A stretch of DNA of 64,000 nucleotides, from contig JAGVVL010000015.1 in the NCBI GenBank assembly GCA_018287875.1, positions 1,426,001 through 1,490,000 of the forward strand, in the 5' to 3' direction. This stretch comes from Nigrospora sphaerica. Lineage: Eukaryota > Ascomycota > Sordariomycetes > Amphisphaeriales > Apiosporaceae. Below, one piece after another: positions 23,036 through 34,183 of the stretch. Position 1 is the stretch's first letter; each line of letters starts with the position of its first letter. A program made the translations under genes and the position numbers. The notes under the pieces are model-generated. The model did no database searches. It had not been told where the DNA came from and saw only the letters and a list, made by a program, of their open reading frames with translations.

Positions 23036-26000
23036 TCAGTCGCCGAGCACGCTTTCTTCCTCCATAGGTTCCGGTGCAACAGGCTCTTCCGCGTCGTCGT
23101 CATCGTCCTCAATGGGATCGTCGATCAGCTCTCTGTTCCGCAGGTCCTCCCTTGAGCCCTCCTCGGGCTCTGCCTCCTCGAATGCATTCTCCTCGTCGTC
23201 ATCGTCGTCAACGGCGATCTCCGCGCTTTTAGCCGTTTTACTGGTTGCCGTCTCTTTGGCCCGGGATCGGGAAGGTTTCTTTTTGCCGCCACGCATCTCG
23301 CGAAGATGGTCCTCGTCTAGGAATGCGACAACTTCCTTGAAGTTCGGCCCCAGCTTGTTCTTGTTCCGGTTCAGACGTTTGCGCAGCTTCCCAGCGTGGG
23401 GAGGACTGTTGTCCAGCACCTTGGCCAGGATAGCCATGACGAGTTTGCTGGTGAGCTCGCAGAGAATCTTTTCCGCCTTGAGCTCGGCTGCTTGGCGTTC
23501 CAGCTCCGTCAACTCCTCATCCTCGTCGTCCTCGGGCGGTGCTTCATCGTCTACTGGGTCCTCGTCGTCCGTTGGGTCGTTCAGGCCCTTTCTGGCGCGT
23601 TTCGCATAGGCACGCTCTGCAGCATCGAAAATCGGGATAATTTCTGCAGGGATCAAGGCCGGGGGCAGCTCCTCGAGCAATGGGCGCAACGATCGGTACT
23701 TATCGCCTTGTGGCCCCTCAACGACAGGACGGAGGAAGACAAACAGGGTACAACAGTCGCAGAGGCTACCCGTCGCCGAGAGACGCAGATCGTCGTTGAA
23801 CCCACGTGACGAGAGCGTCTTGATGAGGTGGCCGACGAAGGACCGCCGGAGCAGAACCAGCTGATCCGCGTAGGAATTGGGGATGTCTTCTTCGTTCTGA
23901 ATGCTGGCTTGCAACCTGCGGACTTTCCACATGAAGTAAAACTGGCAGGCTTTGATAGCAAACGCAACGACCTCATCCTCAGGGTCGTCAAGTTCTTCGT
24001 CAGGCTCGGCGAGAAATCCTCGGTAGACGATGCTGATCAAGACTTTGATGGGCGGCTCGGCCGAGCCGTCCGACCCAGGCGTCTCGAGGACTTCTATGCA
24101 GTCTCCGACACTTGCCAGCTTGGAAATTTTCTTAAGTATGTTCGCGAGCTCGATGAGGGCCGCCTTGTCCAGGTTGCCTCGAGCCGATAACTCGCAGCTC
24201 TTCTCGTAATTGCGCAACGCATTGACAGCGTTGTCCCAAAGTACTGAGAGTTTGCTGTCGACCACTTCTTCGAGTTCTTCGTATTGTCGGGCGTGAATGA
24301 TGGCCGTCGCGGCTTCGTTGAGCACAGTTTGGTCTACGTGGCGGCTAAATTGTGTCGTCACCTCGTCGAGCAGCTGGTAGTAGGTAGCAGAGTTTTGCCG
24401 CAGCTGCTGGAATACATCCAAGTCCAAGTAATGCTCCAGACGCAGTATGATGCCCGCGGCATGAGGATCCGAGCCGAACTTGTTCAGCAGACTCGGGATG
24501 GTCGCGGCCAGCTGCATACCCGAGTCCTCGGCTTCGGCGTCCAATCGGCCCACCCGCTTCTTTGTTCGCTCGTGGTCACCGCCTCCTTGCACAAAGCTCT
24601 CTTTGACTGCAGTAGCGAGCACTTCGATGAGAATGGCCTCTTCAGCGGGGGTGGGGGCGACGGCCGATCGGATGGATGCTTCCACAGAGTTGGTCTTGGA
24701 CTTTTTCGAACGCGAGCTTGTGGTGTGATCGAAGAGCAGGTATCCAGCAAGAACCTGCCAGTTGTTGATCTCGGCCATCTTTTCGTAAAGTGCCTGGGTC
24801 GCGAAGGCGATGCGAGTCTCGGGGATGTTGGCGTTGACGACTTCAGCCGCCACGTCAAGCCCGTGTCGTATCTCGTCCTGTTCCTCGTCCAATTGCGAGT
24901 TGTACACAGCCAGGTTCTCGGCCAGCGCCTTGATGTTGATCCAATCTCTGCGGAGTGACGAGTAGTCGTCCTCGTCCTGGTCGCCGAAGACATCATCGAT
25001 AACGTCGTTGCCGCCGATCTCGTCAATTTTGTTGGCGATGAACTCTTGAACGAGGTCAACGAAGAAAGGCACCACGGCCTTGCGGACACGAGCTTCGGTG
25101 TCGAAAAGCAGTTTACACACAGAGTCAACCTCTTCGGGCTCCAGCATGCCCGAGGACCGGAGGATGTCAACCACCGCAACGGCGGCTACACGCACGGTAA
25201 CCTCTGCGTCTTTGGTGGCCATCTCGACAAGCCGAGGCCGGAATCTGTCTATAAAATGCGCCAACTTTTCGGCATCGCGCTTCAGCACCCTTCCAAGTTG
25301 CTTCAAGACCTCATGGCGAGTGGGCACGGCCACGTCCGACAATAGCCAGCCCAAGTACCGCAGATACTCGGGGGCCATATAAACTGTCGGCAAGCTGCAG
25401 ATCCATGTGCCGAGGGCTTCCACACACTCGGCTCGAATTTTGGGGTCGATATCGCGATAGCGGTGAACGAAGATGATGTTGAAAAGATCCTTAACCTTTT
25501 CATCGATGATCTGGCGATTCTCGTTGGCGGCGTCAAGGGCCTTCTGCGTGTTGGCCACCAGGCTCTTATTCTTGCCCTTGCGACTCTGTTCGGCTTGGAG
25601 GGACAGGTTCGACTTTGAAATCCGGTCGTCCAATTGCTTCGTCACCTCGATCATAGCACTCAGGAGTGACAGCCCAACGGTCGTAGCGGTGTGTCGGAAG
25701 GGGCGCAGGGCCGAGGAGGACATGGTGCCGACCCATCGCTGTATGTTATCCAGTAGGTTCGCGTCCGTGTATAGATCGTCAGTCTGGTGAAGGAGGCCAA
25801 CCAAGGACTCAAAGAAGCTGATCAGGACTTCGCGGAAGTTCTTGCTGCTCTTCGCCCTCGAGATCAGGGGGTAGTCGGAGATGCTGGTCTGTTCGTAGGC
25901 CTCCTCGAGCTCGGACAGCTTATTTGCCGAGTTCTCGGGGTCCCTGATGTCGTCCGCGGTCAACTGCTGATCGCAGCCGGCTGCGAGCAGGACGCAGTTC

Positions 26001-26614
26001 ATGAGGTCGGCCAGTGCCTCGGCATCGTTTGCTTGGTAGCGCTGGAACCAATGAGCAGCTACGTCATCACTCGAGTCGCCCGACGTGAAGATCTCGGCTG
26101 GAACACGTGTGAGCTACGCGCGCGCGGTGAGGGCACTGGACGAGCACAAAAACCTACCGTAAAGACCCTCTCCATCGCGTCGGGCAATGGCTACGCGCAC
26201 ATTCTTCTTGGGTCTGGAAGGAAGCCGCACGTCGTCCACGTCGACGTCGGCGGGCGCGCTGGCCGAGGGCGCATTGCCGTTGACCTTCGCCCTCTTAGCG
26301 GCGGGCTTCTTGGTCTTGGTTCTGGACTTCTTGGGCGGGCGCGCAGGCTCCTCGGGGGCGCTCTCGTCTGTGTCCATACCGTCGTCGTCGGCGGTCCCAT
26401 CCTCAGGCTCAGCAGGGCTGACGGCTATCTCAGCGTCGCCATTCTCGCCATCCTCCTCGGCCTCGTCGTCATTCTCGCGGGCTCTCTTGCGCTTCGTCGT
26501 GGGCACTTCGACGTCGGGGGAGTACTTCTGAGGGGCCTTTTTGACGCGCCCCGAGCGACGTCGCGACTCGGCGGCTGACGAGATGGGCGTCGCGTTGTTA
26601 TCCGAGCTCTCCAT
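23036..26614 (-). CDS. psc3: Cohesin subunit Scc3/Psc3 (STAG/SA family)
   Basis: Exons 26614-26158 and 26097-23036 give 1172 residues. This is the HEAT-repeat cohesin subunit that binds the kleisin and DNA and is needed for cohesin loading and sister-chromatid cohesion. The N-terminal 150 residues are basic/acidic and disordered, with lysine clusters that may be nuclear localisation signals (KKSRTKTKKPAAKRAK). The single 60-bp intron joins GEGLY to AEIFTSGDSSDDVAAHWFQR. The STAG core follows: SFFESLVGLLHQTDDLY, then FVHRYRDIDPKIRAECVEAL with LPTVYMAPEYLRYLGWLLSD, the most conserved stretch of SA proteins. HEAT repeats continue to about residue 1000 and the tail is strongly acidic (DDDDEENAFEEAEPEE). 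The start at 26614 has a CCATGG context. I did not resolve whether this is the mitotic or a meiotic paralogue, though fungi usually have one main copy. Confidence 0.94.
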
Positions 26615-27725
26615 GGCGGGCGCGCGTTCTGGTGACGTTACGGTATCTTCAGGCGTCTGCGATCATTTCCCGGGTGGTGAGGGACGACGAAAGGCGCGAT
26701 TTAGTTGTAGCATCCAAAGCGCGTCTTCTGGTGTTGGGTGTACAAATAGGATAGGTGATATTATTATTAGTGGGGATGATACGTGTAGTGCCTCTGGCTT
26801 GCAGTGGGAGGCAGTAGGTCGTCCCTACCCAGCCAAGCCGCCCAAGGTCAAATGCAGTAGGCGCACAGGCGCCACAAGCATCTAGGGAAGGCGCGCGGGA
26901 AGGCGGGGGCAGGGGAAGGGGCCATTGGAGCTTGTAAGAGCTGATGCGCCCAGCAAGGCCTGTTATTGAACACGCCTCTAACGGACAATGGCAGGTTTTC
27001 CGGGTATCTGTTCATCTCCAATTAGATCCCTTTCCCTCCCAGGAAACCCCCCAGGGCATGGAAGGCATTGGCATCATGAGCCGACACGAGCTCCCCCATT
27101 GTTGGCTTGCAGGTTGGCAACGCTCGCTTGCTTGCTTGGGTAGCAGCTGCCTTTGTTTGGCTGTGTCTGGCAAGTCGTGCGCTACGCGCACGGACCTCAG
27201 TATACTTACTTCCCACGCTAGGTTCTTAGTTCTCGACATGCAATTATACAGGCCTTGCCCAGCCGGTTCCATCCATACTGCCCAGACCGTAGCTATCCGC
27301 CGCCCCCGTGACACAAAACGTAACATGAACGGGCTCCTCGGAAACCTTGAAGGTGGGCGTTGTATGGATGTCCATACATGGATTGCACGACCCATACTCC
27401 CGTGTCCTTTCATACTTCTGCCTCTAGTTTTCCCCATCACTTGATGTCCCTGCCGCCGTCACCTAGTCGTCATCATCCCTTCCTCCTGGCTGGCCGCAGG
27501 CGGAAAAAACCCCCCTCTCGTGTCCTTTCCGCCCACCGAGATAGCATCGCCAGCCGTCCCGCTGCCAGAGCGGTGTGGGGTCACGGCGCTAGGGTACCTA
27601 GCGATCAGGGGTGAGCCACCTCTTGCCCGCCGACTGTCGTACAAGCCCAAACCGGCCTCCCAACGCCGCAGGCCGTTGTTCTATCAAGGAGCCCGAGGAT
27701 ACAGGGGGCGCCAGCCCGTCAGCCC
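26615..27725. other. Divergent intergenic region between scc3 and ureD
   Basis: This 1.1-kb region holds both promoters. A small AT-rich patch (26755-26785) is the only local feature. No coding sequence is supported. Confidence 0.6.
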
Positions 27726-28715
27726 ATGAACTCTCCGTTCCCCAAGTCGGCGTCGGCGGCGGGTGAGGGCCGCGTCGTTGTCAGGCTCCTTCCCCATGGC
27801 ATATCCGCCCTGGAGAGCATTGCTTATCAGTACCCGCTGAAACTCATCTCGCCCACAACCAAAGCCGGTCAGAAGAGCGTGCTGGTCTTCTTCCTGTCCT
27901 ATGGTGGCGGGCTGGTCGGCGGCGACCAGGTCGACCTTGTCGTCGAGATCCGACCCAAGGCGCAGCTCACCATCGTGACGCAGGGCCACACCAAAATCTT
28001 CAAGCCTACTGCTGCGGGCACCACGACACGCCAGAGCATGCGGGCAGACATACACGAAGGAGGTGCACTGTGTCTGCTCCCAGACCCCGTTCAGCCATTC
28101 GAAAGGAGTCGGGCGGAGCAGACGCAGATCTTCAAGCTGCGAGGGGATGCGTCACTTTGCTTGCTCGACTGGGTCACCCACGGCCGCTCTGCACGGGGTG
28201 AGAATTGGGATCTTGCGAAATGGACAGGTCGCAATGAGATATGGATGGCGGGACAGGCGGCTGGGTCCGCGGACAGACTCCTTGTGAGGGATACTGTAAT
28301 CCTCGACGGGTCGCCCTCGTCAGCCCAGCCCTTTCCACTCCGCGATTCGATGCATGGCCATGCCATATTTGGCACCCTCCTACTGCGCGGGCCATTGACC
28401 AAGTCTCTGGGGGATTTCTTCCTCTCCGAGTTTTCGGCGTTGCCCCGCATAGGAGCGAGGGACTTCCGAACAGCGGCGGAAAAGGAGGAAGCCGTCGGTC
28501 GTCTCTCGGCCTTGGAACAGTGGCGGGCTTCACGAATCTTGCGAGAAGCGCGTGACGAGATTCTTTGGTCCGCTGCCAATGTGCGAGGCTGCGTGGTTGT
28601 CAAGTTCGGAGCCTCAACCGTGGAAGCTGGGAGGGTCTGGTTTGGGTCGATGCTGGACCAAGAGGGCAGCGTAGCGGACAACTTTGGCGAGGAAGCTTTG
28701 ATGTGTGTTCGTTAA
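27726..28715 (+). CDS. ureD: Urease accessory protein UreD
   Basis: This is an intronless 329-residue gene. UreD (UreH) works with UreF and UreG as the chaperone complex that delivers nickel to apo-urease in the cytosol. Family features in order: VRLLPHGISALESIAYQYPL, YGGGLVGGDQVDLVVEI, LTIVTQGHTKIFKP, the LLPDPVQPFERSRAEQ segment, LCLLDWVTHGRSARGE, and AIFGTLLLRGPLTKSL. The length is normal for fungal UreD. The ATG at 27726 lies just before the first conserved block, and no better upstream start is in frame. Neither urease nor UreF/UreG is in the window, as expected for fungi, where these genes are scattered. Confidence 0.96.
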   Translation: MNSPFPKSASAAGEGRVVVRLLPHGISALESIAYQYPLKLISPTTKAGQKSVLVFFLSYGGGLVGGDQVDLVVEIRPKAQLTIVTQGHTKIFKPTAAGTTTRQSMRADIHEGGALCLLPDPVQPFERSRAEQTQIFKLRGDASLCLLDWVTHGRSARGENWDLAKWTGRNEIWMAGQAAGSADRLLVRDTVILDGSPSSAQPFPLRDSMHGHAIFGTLLLRGPLTKSLGDFFLSEFSALPRIGARDFRTAAEKEEAVGRLSALEQWRASRILREARDEILWSAANVRGCVVVKFGASTVEAGRVWFGSMLDQEGSVADNFGEEALMCVR

Positions 28716-30111
28716 TGCTACCAGCGCCATTTGGACATGGTTACGGAGAATGTCGCGGTAGAACGCCCACTTTGGCATTCGAGGGCGTTGCCAGTCCCAG
28801 CTGGACTATAAGGTGGCCGTGAGGAGGTTCCAGCTCGAGGGGTTCATTAGCCCTGAATAGAGGGCCGGGCCTCTACGCGAGGTTCAATTCGATATCTTAA
28901 GACCGGACCTTTTCTCACGGGCCGAATCTCTTTATGAGGGTCTGTCTTCGCTGCTCTTCGTGTGTAGAAACCCGGGCGAGGAGAGGACGCAATAATGTGA
29001 GTCGTATCCTCTTTCCGCGCTGGTATTCTATTCAATGTTGATACTGGTCGAAACATCGCGTTCATTAGCCCAAGACTTAATAATCACCTATTAGTCGGTA
29101 TCGTCGCCCTGTTTTCCTAATAGAAACGGCATTGTATCGCTAAGAAAATAGTAACAATCACGGCTCCTTCTCCGATGTGCGGCGCCCACAAAGGCCGCCA
29201 TGGGGAGGCTGGCCGCGGTGGGCAAGTGTAGCCGTTGCGGGTCTCACGCCTTGTACAGCGCCTCGTTCGTCGTCTGGGTTTCTGGCATGCCACCTCGAGA
29301 ACCAGCTCCCCCACCGTCATGCAGGAAAGCTCCTGGGCCTCGAGACCCTCGCGGGCGTGCTGCGGCTTACTGAGTAGACGCGGCCACCGCCTCCGCCAGC
29401 GCCACGGACGCCTCTTGGACTTCGTGGTCGGCTTAGCCGGCAGCGCCGGGGTGACTTGGTTCCGGACCAAGTCGCAGTAGAAACTGAGAGCTTCCCGCAA
29501 GCGGTCGAAAGCGGGGGGAGGGCGGTCATGTTTAGCGGGGGGCTCGGCGAAGTATTTTCGGGATCTTGCGGTATACGATCAATGTCAGTTCTGATAACAG
29601 GACTATTGTGATATGGTGCTCCAGGGTAGACATGCCTACAGCGGAATTCAATTTGCAAAGTGCGGCCCAAAAAGTACCAGTGTCTTGGGTCGTGGATATT
29701 GTAATAGGTGTAAGGTCGTACCTTCCAACCTGATTCAGTCCCGTAAACTATGTTCCTCTACTACGGCGTCCATCACCACGAGGTGGATGGATTCCTACAA
29801 GCTATAGGTACCTACTGGTAGCATGTGTTTCCTGCCTACAAGTATGTACCTGTAGCAGGCACCTGCTCTAGGTCATTCCTCGGCCGACCGGGGTAGTGGC
29901 GGTTGAATTTGAGGCCATCCCACTTGCCCACTTCTGCTTCTGATCTCCCTCAACCCTGGATGCAACAGAAGCTTCGTCCCCCACCATCGGCAGGCATGTG
30001 GCCCCACTTTGAAAGTTAGTCACGTCGGTCCCAACGATAATTATTCGTTTACAATTCTTCGGCTCCCACTTCGCATCCCACCATCGCCGACTGCCCAGAT
30101 GCCATGAAAAG
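28716..30111. other. Intergenic region with a possible decayed coding relic
   Basis: The region separates ureD and rpc53. An AT-richer segment (28850-29160) stands out. Next to it on the minus strand are broken reading frames that look formerly coding (separate entry). TACCTA-type motifs cluster at 29808-29875. Confidence 0.55.
29160..29570 (-). pseudogene. Possible frameshifted coding relic, family unknown
   Basis: Read on the minus strand, a protein-like segment (PPPAFDRLREALSFYCDLV) starts near 29540. It shifts to another frame for a helical stretch (EASVALAEAVAAST) that ends in a stop. It returns to the first frame for EGLEAQELSCMTVGELVLEV, then shifts again (QTTNEALYKA) before a stop. 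The alternating frames suggest a decayed gene or transposon fragment. No family could be named, and chance is a real alternative. Confidence 0.3.
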
Positions 30112-30142
30112 ATGCCTCCTCGTGGTTCGCGTGGTGGTGTGA
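30099..30142 (+). promoter_or_regulatory. Two upstream ORFs joined by ATGA before rpc53
   Basis: The first is ATGCCATGA at 30099-30107 (two codons and stop). Its stop overlaps a second ATG at 30104, which opens a 12-codon frame ending at 30142. The second frame overlaps the main start at 30112 in a different phase. If the transcript starts upstream, both would lower initiation at the main ATG. Confidence 0.5.
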
Positions 30143-31737
30143 GGGGAAGCGCGCGAGGCGGCCGAGGCGGTGCTGCTGCCCGCGGAGACGCATCAGCTTC
30201 GTCGACCGCTTCCGCCGATGCGCCAGTGGAATCCCATGAAGAGGATGTGCCTGCAGCACCGGCACCCGACGCCGGTGGTGATGCCGGCCCTGCGAATGCG
30301 CCCGAGCGTGCGATAACTGTTGAGTCCAAATCGTCGACGCCCACGCCCGCGCCGTCGGGCCGCGGCCGTTTCAAGCCCAAGAACGTCCGGAGAGATGCAA
30401 ACGAACGGCAGCAGCTCGAGGAGCAGCGACAGCGAGAACTAGCCGCCAAGATTAAGATCGAGGAAAAGGAGCAACGCGATGCCGACCGACGCGCAAGACG
30501 TGGCGGTGCGGGCAGAGGCCGTGGCCGGGGCGACTCGTCCAGAGGTGGCTTCATCAAGCGAACAGGTGCGGGCCATGGCCCATTTTCTGGAGGTATGGAT
30601 CGTAACCTCCCTCGCGCCATCCACGGTGCAATGCGGTCTCGACCAAACAATGCTGACGGCGACACAGATGGCTCAGGCTGGGGCCCTGGTAAAGGCGGTA
30701 GCGGCCCCTACTCCGGCGGTGCTGCGAAAGTCGACGGATCGCACAGATACTACGACCGCAAAGCAAACGAACCGCGAGTCAACGTCGATATGCTTCACAG
30801 GAGCCCTACCCCCGGCACGGGGCACAGTGGTGAGAGGGCCCAAGCCACTCTGCCATTCAGAATTGAGCGACACGAGTTCAAGAAGGAGGACGCCAAAGTG
30901 GCGACGAGTGCCGAGCTGGCAGCCGAAGAACAAGTGGACGACGACGAAGACGACAGCCTGTTTGTGCCGCAAGAGAACGGCAACATGGTGGGCCGCGACA
31001 TCGAGATCACGGCGGCAACAGACACCAAAGCGTGGCACGCTCACCCTGCCGGCCAAGAGGCCAAGGTTAAAGCCGAACCGGGCACAGAGGACGACGATGC
31101 GATGGACATTGACACCATTCCCGCCATCCCGAAACCACCTCTCTCCCCAGAGCAGAAGAAGAAGCCTATGGCGGAGCAGCTGGCTTCTCGCGAGCAAGCC
31201 AAGGAGCGCAAGCGCGAGAAGGCCAACCAGGACCCCGAGGTGCAGATGGCAGCTGCGGATAAGCAGGCGCTCATGCAAGAGCTCGGCGTGGAGCCGGCCG
31301 AAGACGGCTTCTACCTCGAGAAGGACGGTCGCCTGTACCTCTTCCAGTTTCCTCCCATCCTTCCCCCCCTCAGCAGAGCGGCCGAAGACGACAACGTGGC
31401 CAACGCAAGCGGCGCTGTGCCCGGGTCCTCGGGTCCTCAAATGACGGAATCGGCCCTGCCGCCCGGAGGCGGATATATTGGTAAGCTGAACATCCGAAAG
31501 TCGGGCAAGGTGGAGTTGGACTGGGGCGGCCGCATATTCGACATGGGCCTAGGCACGGAGACGGGCTTCTTGACGACAGCCATCATTGTGGACGAGGCGG
31601 AAAACGACATGGCAGCGGGCCAGGGCAAGGCCACTGGCATGGGCAAGATTTACAACAAGTTCGTTCTCACGCCCGTCTTCGACGAGGAGGAAGATTGGAA
31701 CCCGAGCCTCGAGAGCCTGAGCTTGGAAGACGAGTAA
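30112..31737 (+). CDS. rpc53: DNA-directed RNA polymerase III subunit Rpc53 (RPC4 family)
   Basis: This is an intronless gene of 541 residues. Rpc53 pairs with Rpc37 in the TFIIF-like subcomplex of RNA polymerase III, which acts in initiation, termination and reinitiation at tRNA and 5S genes. The N-terminus is rich in Arg-Gly (residues 1-25 and 125-150) and Ala/Ser/Pro, and looks disordered. FKPKNVRRDANERQ and a charged helix rich in Gln, Glu and Arg follow. The conserved RPC4 domain is in the last 170 residues: LYLFQFPPILPPL, then GYIGKLNIRKSGKVELDWGG, and TEDD-type acidic spacers before the end. The final block is the diagnostic region shared with yeast Rpc53 and human RPC4. The start at 30112 is the first ATG of this frame, but two out-of-frame ATGs lie just upstream. 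Confidence 0.93.
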   Translation: MPPRGSRGGVRGSARGGRGGAAARGDASASSTASADAPVESHEEDVPAAPAPDAGGDAGPANAPERAITVESKSSTPTPAPSGRGRFKPKNVRRDANERQQLEEQRQRELAAKIKIEEKEQRDADRRARRGGAGRGRGRGDSSRGGFIKRTGAGHGPFSGGMDRNLPRAIHGAMRSRPNNADGDTDGSGWGPGKGGSGPYSGGAAKVDGSHRYYDRKANEPRVNVDMLHRSPTPGTGHSGERAQATLPFRIERHEFKKEDAKVATSAELAAEEQVDDDEDDSLFVPQENGNMVGRDIEITAATDTKAWHAHPAGQEAKVKAEPGTEDDDAMDIDTIPAIPKPPLSPEQKKKPMAEQLASREQAKERKREKANQDPEVQMAAADKQALMQELGVEPAEDGFYLEKDGRLYLFQFPPILPPLSRAAEDDNVANASGAVPGSSGPQMTESALPPGGGYIGKLNIRKSGKVELDWGGRIFDMGLGTETGFLTTAIIVDEAENDMAAGQGKATGMGKIYNKFVLTPVFDEEEDWNPSLESLSLEDE

Positions 31738-33729
31738 GCCACGACATGGGTAGAGGCGTAAAAATAAATAGAACATTCTTGATACCCCAGTGCACTGTTG
31801 CATGCTGGCCTCGGTAGCAGCGCCCTCCCCCATCTCCTCGTCCAACGAGGAGACGTACGATTGAGGACAACATAGAGCCCAGCCCGTGCGCCTGGCGGCT
31901 CCGGCATGCAGCTACCACTCGTTTTCACTTTTCTCGTCGTCGGTAATGCCATATCCACTTCGCAGCCAACAGGGAACTAAAGCCGCCCTCACCACGCCAC
32001 AGAAAGCATCTACCCGCTAAGATGTGACTACCTAGAAACCTACACAGACTCCCACGGCGCCGCATTTCTCCGCCGCCCCTCCAGGGTAGTGGCGGGGCGC
32101 GCGCGCGCCTCTGAGTGATGTATTGGTCATCTCGTCGCGCTGCGGTGTCGCGGTATTATATGCAGAGACGGGAATGCCAAGGTGGGAAATCCCCCGTCCG
32201 TTGGGGCCCTGGCACGGGTGAATGCAAAGCAGCCCAGCATATGTCCGTGGTCGGCGGCGCCACATCTGTATCACAAAAATATACGACCACGGGCGTCGAT
32301 TCCCGAACCGGATGGGCACGACGGGGCCGTTGACGCTCGCGGTGGGGTGATGACTGGTTCACCCCCTCCTTCGTCCCTCAAGACGGCAGAGCCGAAAGGC
32401 GAAAGAGAAAGACGGAGGAGAGGCCCGCGATTTTCATTTCGCAACCCCAAACTTCCCGTTTTCCTGCATCGGCGAGGTGTGCCCGGTTGGCGTGTCAACA
32501 CCCATCCACCATAGGAGCCATATCACCGCTTTGCCATTCGCAGGTACAGTGGTAGATAGGCTCAATCTCGGTTCCCGTCTCTCGGGGCAGTCCAGGGGAC
32601 TGAAGGAAGGTGGGAGGGGGGATGGAGATGAGATGTGGTCATCCTTGGGTAGCATGACCAGGGGTCCGTCTCTTCGGGTACCTTGGCAATTGTCTCTGCG
32701 CGCATCCGATCCTTTTTCTACGCGTAGCCCACGGGGCTGAGCGGGCCGGCGGACGGCCTGGAAGGGGAGGGGAGAGGCTTGATAATGGGACGAACTTGGT
32801 AATGCCATGGGAGTGATTTCGGGGGGGGGGGTTAAGATGAAGCATGACAACCCGTTAACATGGGGCGCGGTCGGCGTTTTACGTACGCCGGGGACTTTTT
32901 GTTTCTCATCCTTTCTTCCGTCGTCCGCTTTTCTGCCTTTGTCGTTCGCTCGGTTCCGGCGGGCGTCCAAGCGCAGGGCTGCGCTCGGACGCGATCGCCC
33001 TAAGGGATAGAAAGCTGATGATCGTCCGGGGTCTCCCGGGCTGATGTCCGATGTGCCCTCATCGAACCGCGGTACATCCGCTGTGGACCGGGAACCAGCC
33101 GGACAAGGACGAGGCGAAGCCGGTGACATGACAGGGCCATGCCAAGATTCGGCGGCATGCCAGGCACCGCCGCCACCCTCATATCAGCCCGCGCCCCCGT
33201 GGACGCCGCGTCGATTGTACGTACCTTTGGCCGGCGGGAGAGGGCTCGTCGGGGTGGGATGATGGATGGATCGTCTCCCCTTCTCTCTCGCCGGTGCCGC
33301 AAGGTGATGTTGGGCAGAAGGGCCCCCCCTCCTCCCTGGCCCGAATGCAACAATGGGAGCGCGAGGCGGAGGGGGGGAAAGCCCCCGATGCATGCGCGGC
33401 GTGCGCAGGGCCGCATTCGGCAGGGATTCCTCCCCAATCAGGGCTTGGGCGGCAGGGGGGCGAGACCAACGGAAACATGGCCTCGTCCGTTCCCACTCGG
33501 ATTCGCCCTCGCTGGTGCATACTATACGTAAAATCCCCCATGTTCGCGCGCCGACATGAGGCTCCCCTCCTGGTGGGCATCCTATGCTCGTACCACATAG
33601 CCAGGAGGATGAGAAGAGCGGAACAGCTGGGGCGGACACCTCGGGAGCCCTGCCTCCCTAAGTCCCTCCCCCGGGCCTGGGCGTCCTGGTCTTCGGGCCG
33701 CTTGGGTCGCCGGATAAATTGCCTTCTTT

Positions 33730-33750
33730 GGGGGGGGGGGGGGGGGGGGG
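33730..33750. repeat. Homopolymer run of 21 G
   Basis: This is an uninterrupted G tract in the convergent gap between rpc53 and the rhodopsin-domain gene. Confidence 0.9.
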
Positions 33751-34102
33751 AGGTACGTGGTAGGTGAGGGCCTACAGCAGAGAACGAGACAGACCCTTCT
33801 TCCCCCCTCCCACGACGTAGCCGTAACCGTTTCCCGCTGTCAGACACTCGCGGGCTTGCATGGGCTAGACCGCGCCTGAGCCCCGTCTCGGCCCTTTCCT
33901 GCAGGAGAGGCCACTCGGGGGCAGCTCGAGGTCACACAGGGCCCGACGAGCGTCAACGAGGTATATGCACCCTGATCACAGCCAAGGGGACGGTCTCCGA
34001 TTGTTCGAGTTTTTGTGGGTTGGGGGGCTTGGCTGGCTGGCTGACCGGTCACCCAGCGCCCTGTGTAAGTGAGACGGCGTGGGACGATTCGCCATCTTCA
34101 GG

Positions 34103-34183
34103 TATGCGAGAGTGGTTAATGTGATGCCGTATGCGAGAGTGGTTAATTCGATGCCGTATGCGGCGGTGGTTGGTTTGATTCAA
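34103..34183. repeat. 27-bp tandem repeat, three copies
   Basis: Units start at 34103, 34130 and 34157 with TATGCG. The first two differ at only two positions; the third is diverged. The array ends about 420 bp from the stop codon of the adjacent minus-strand gene. Confidence 0.85.
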
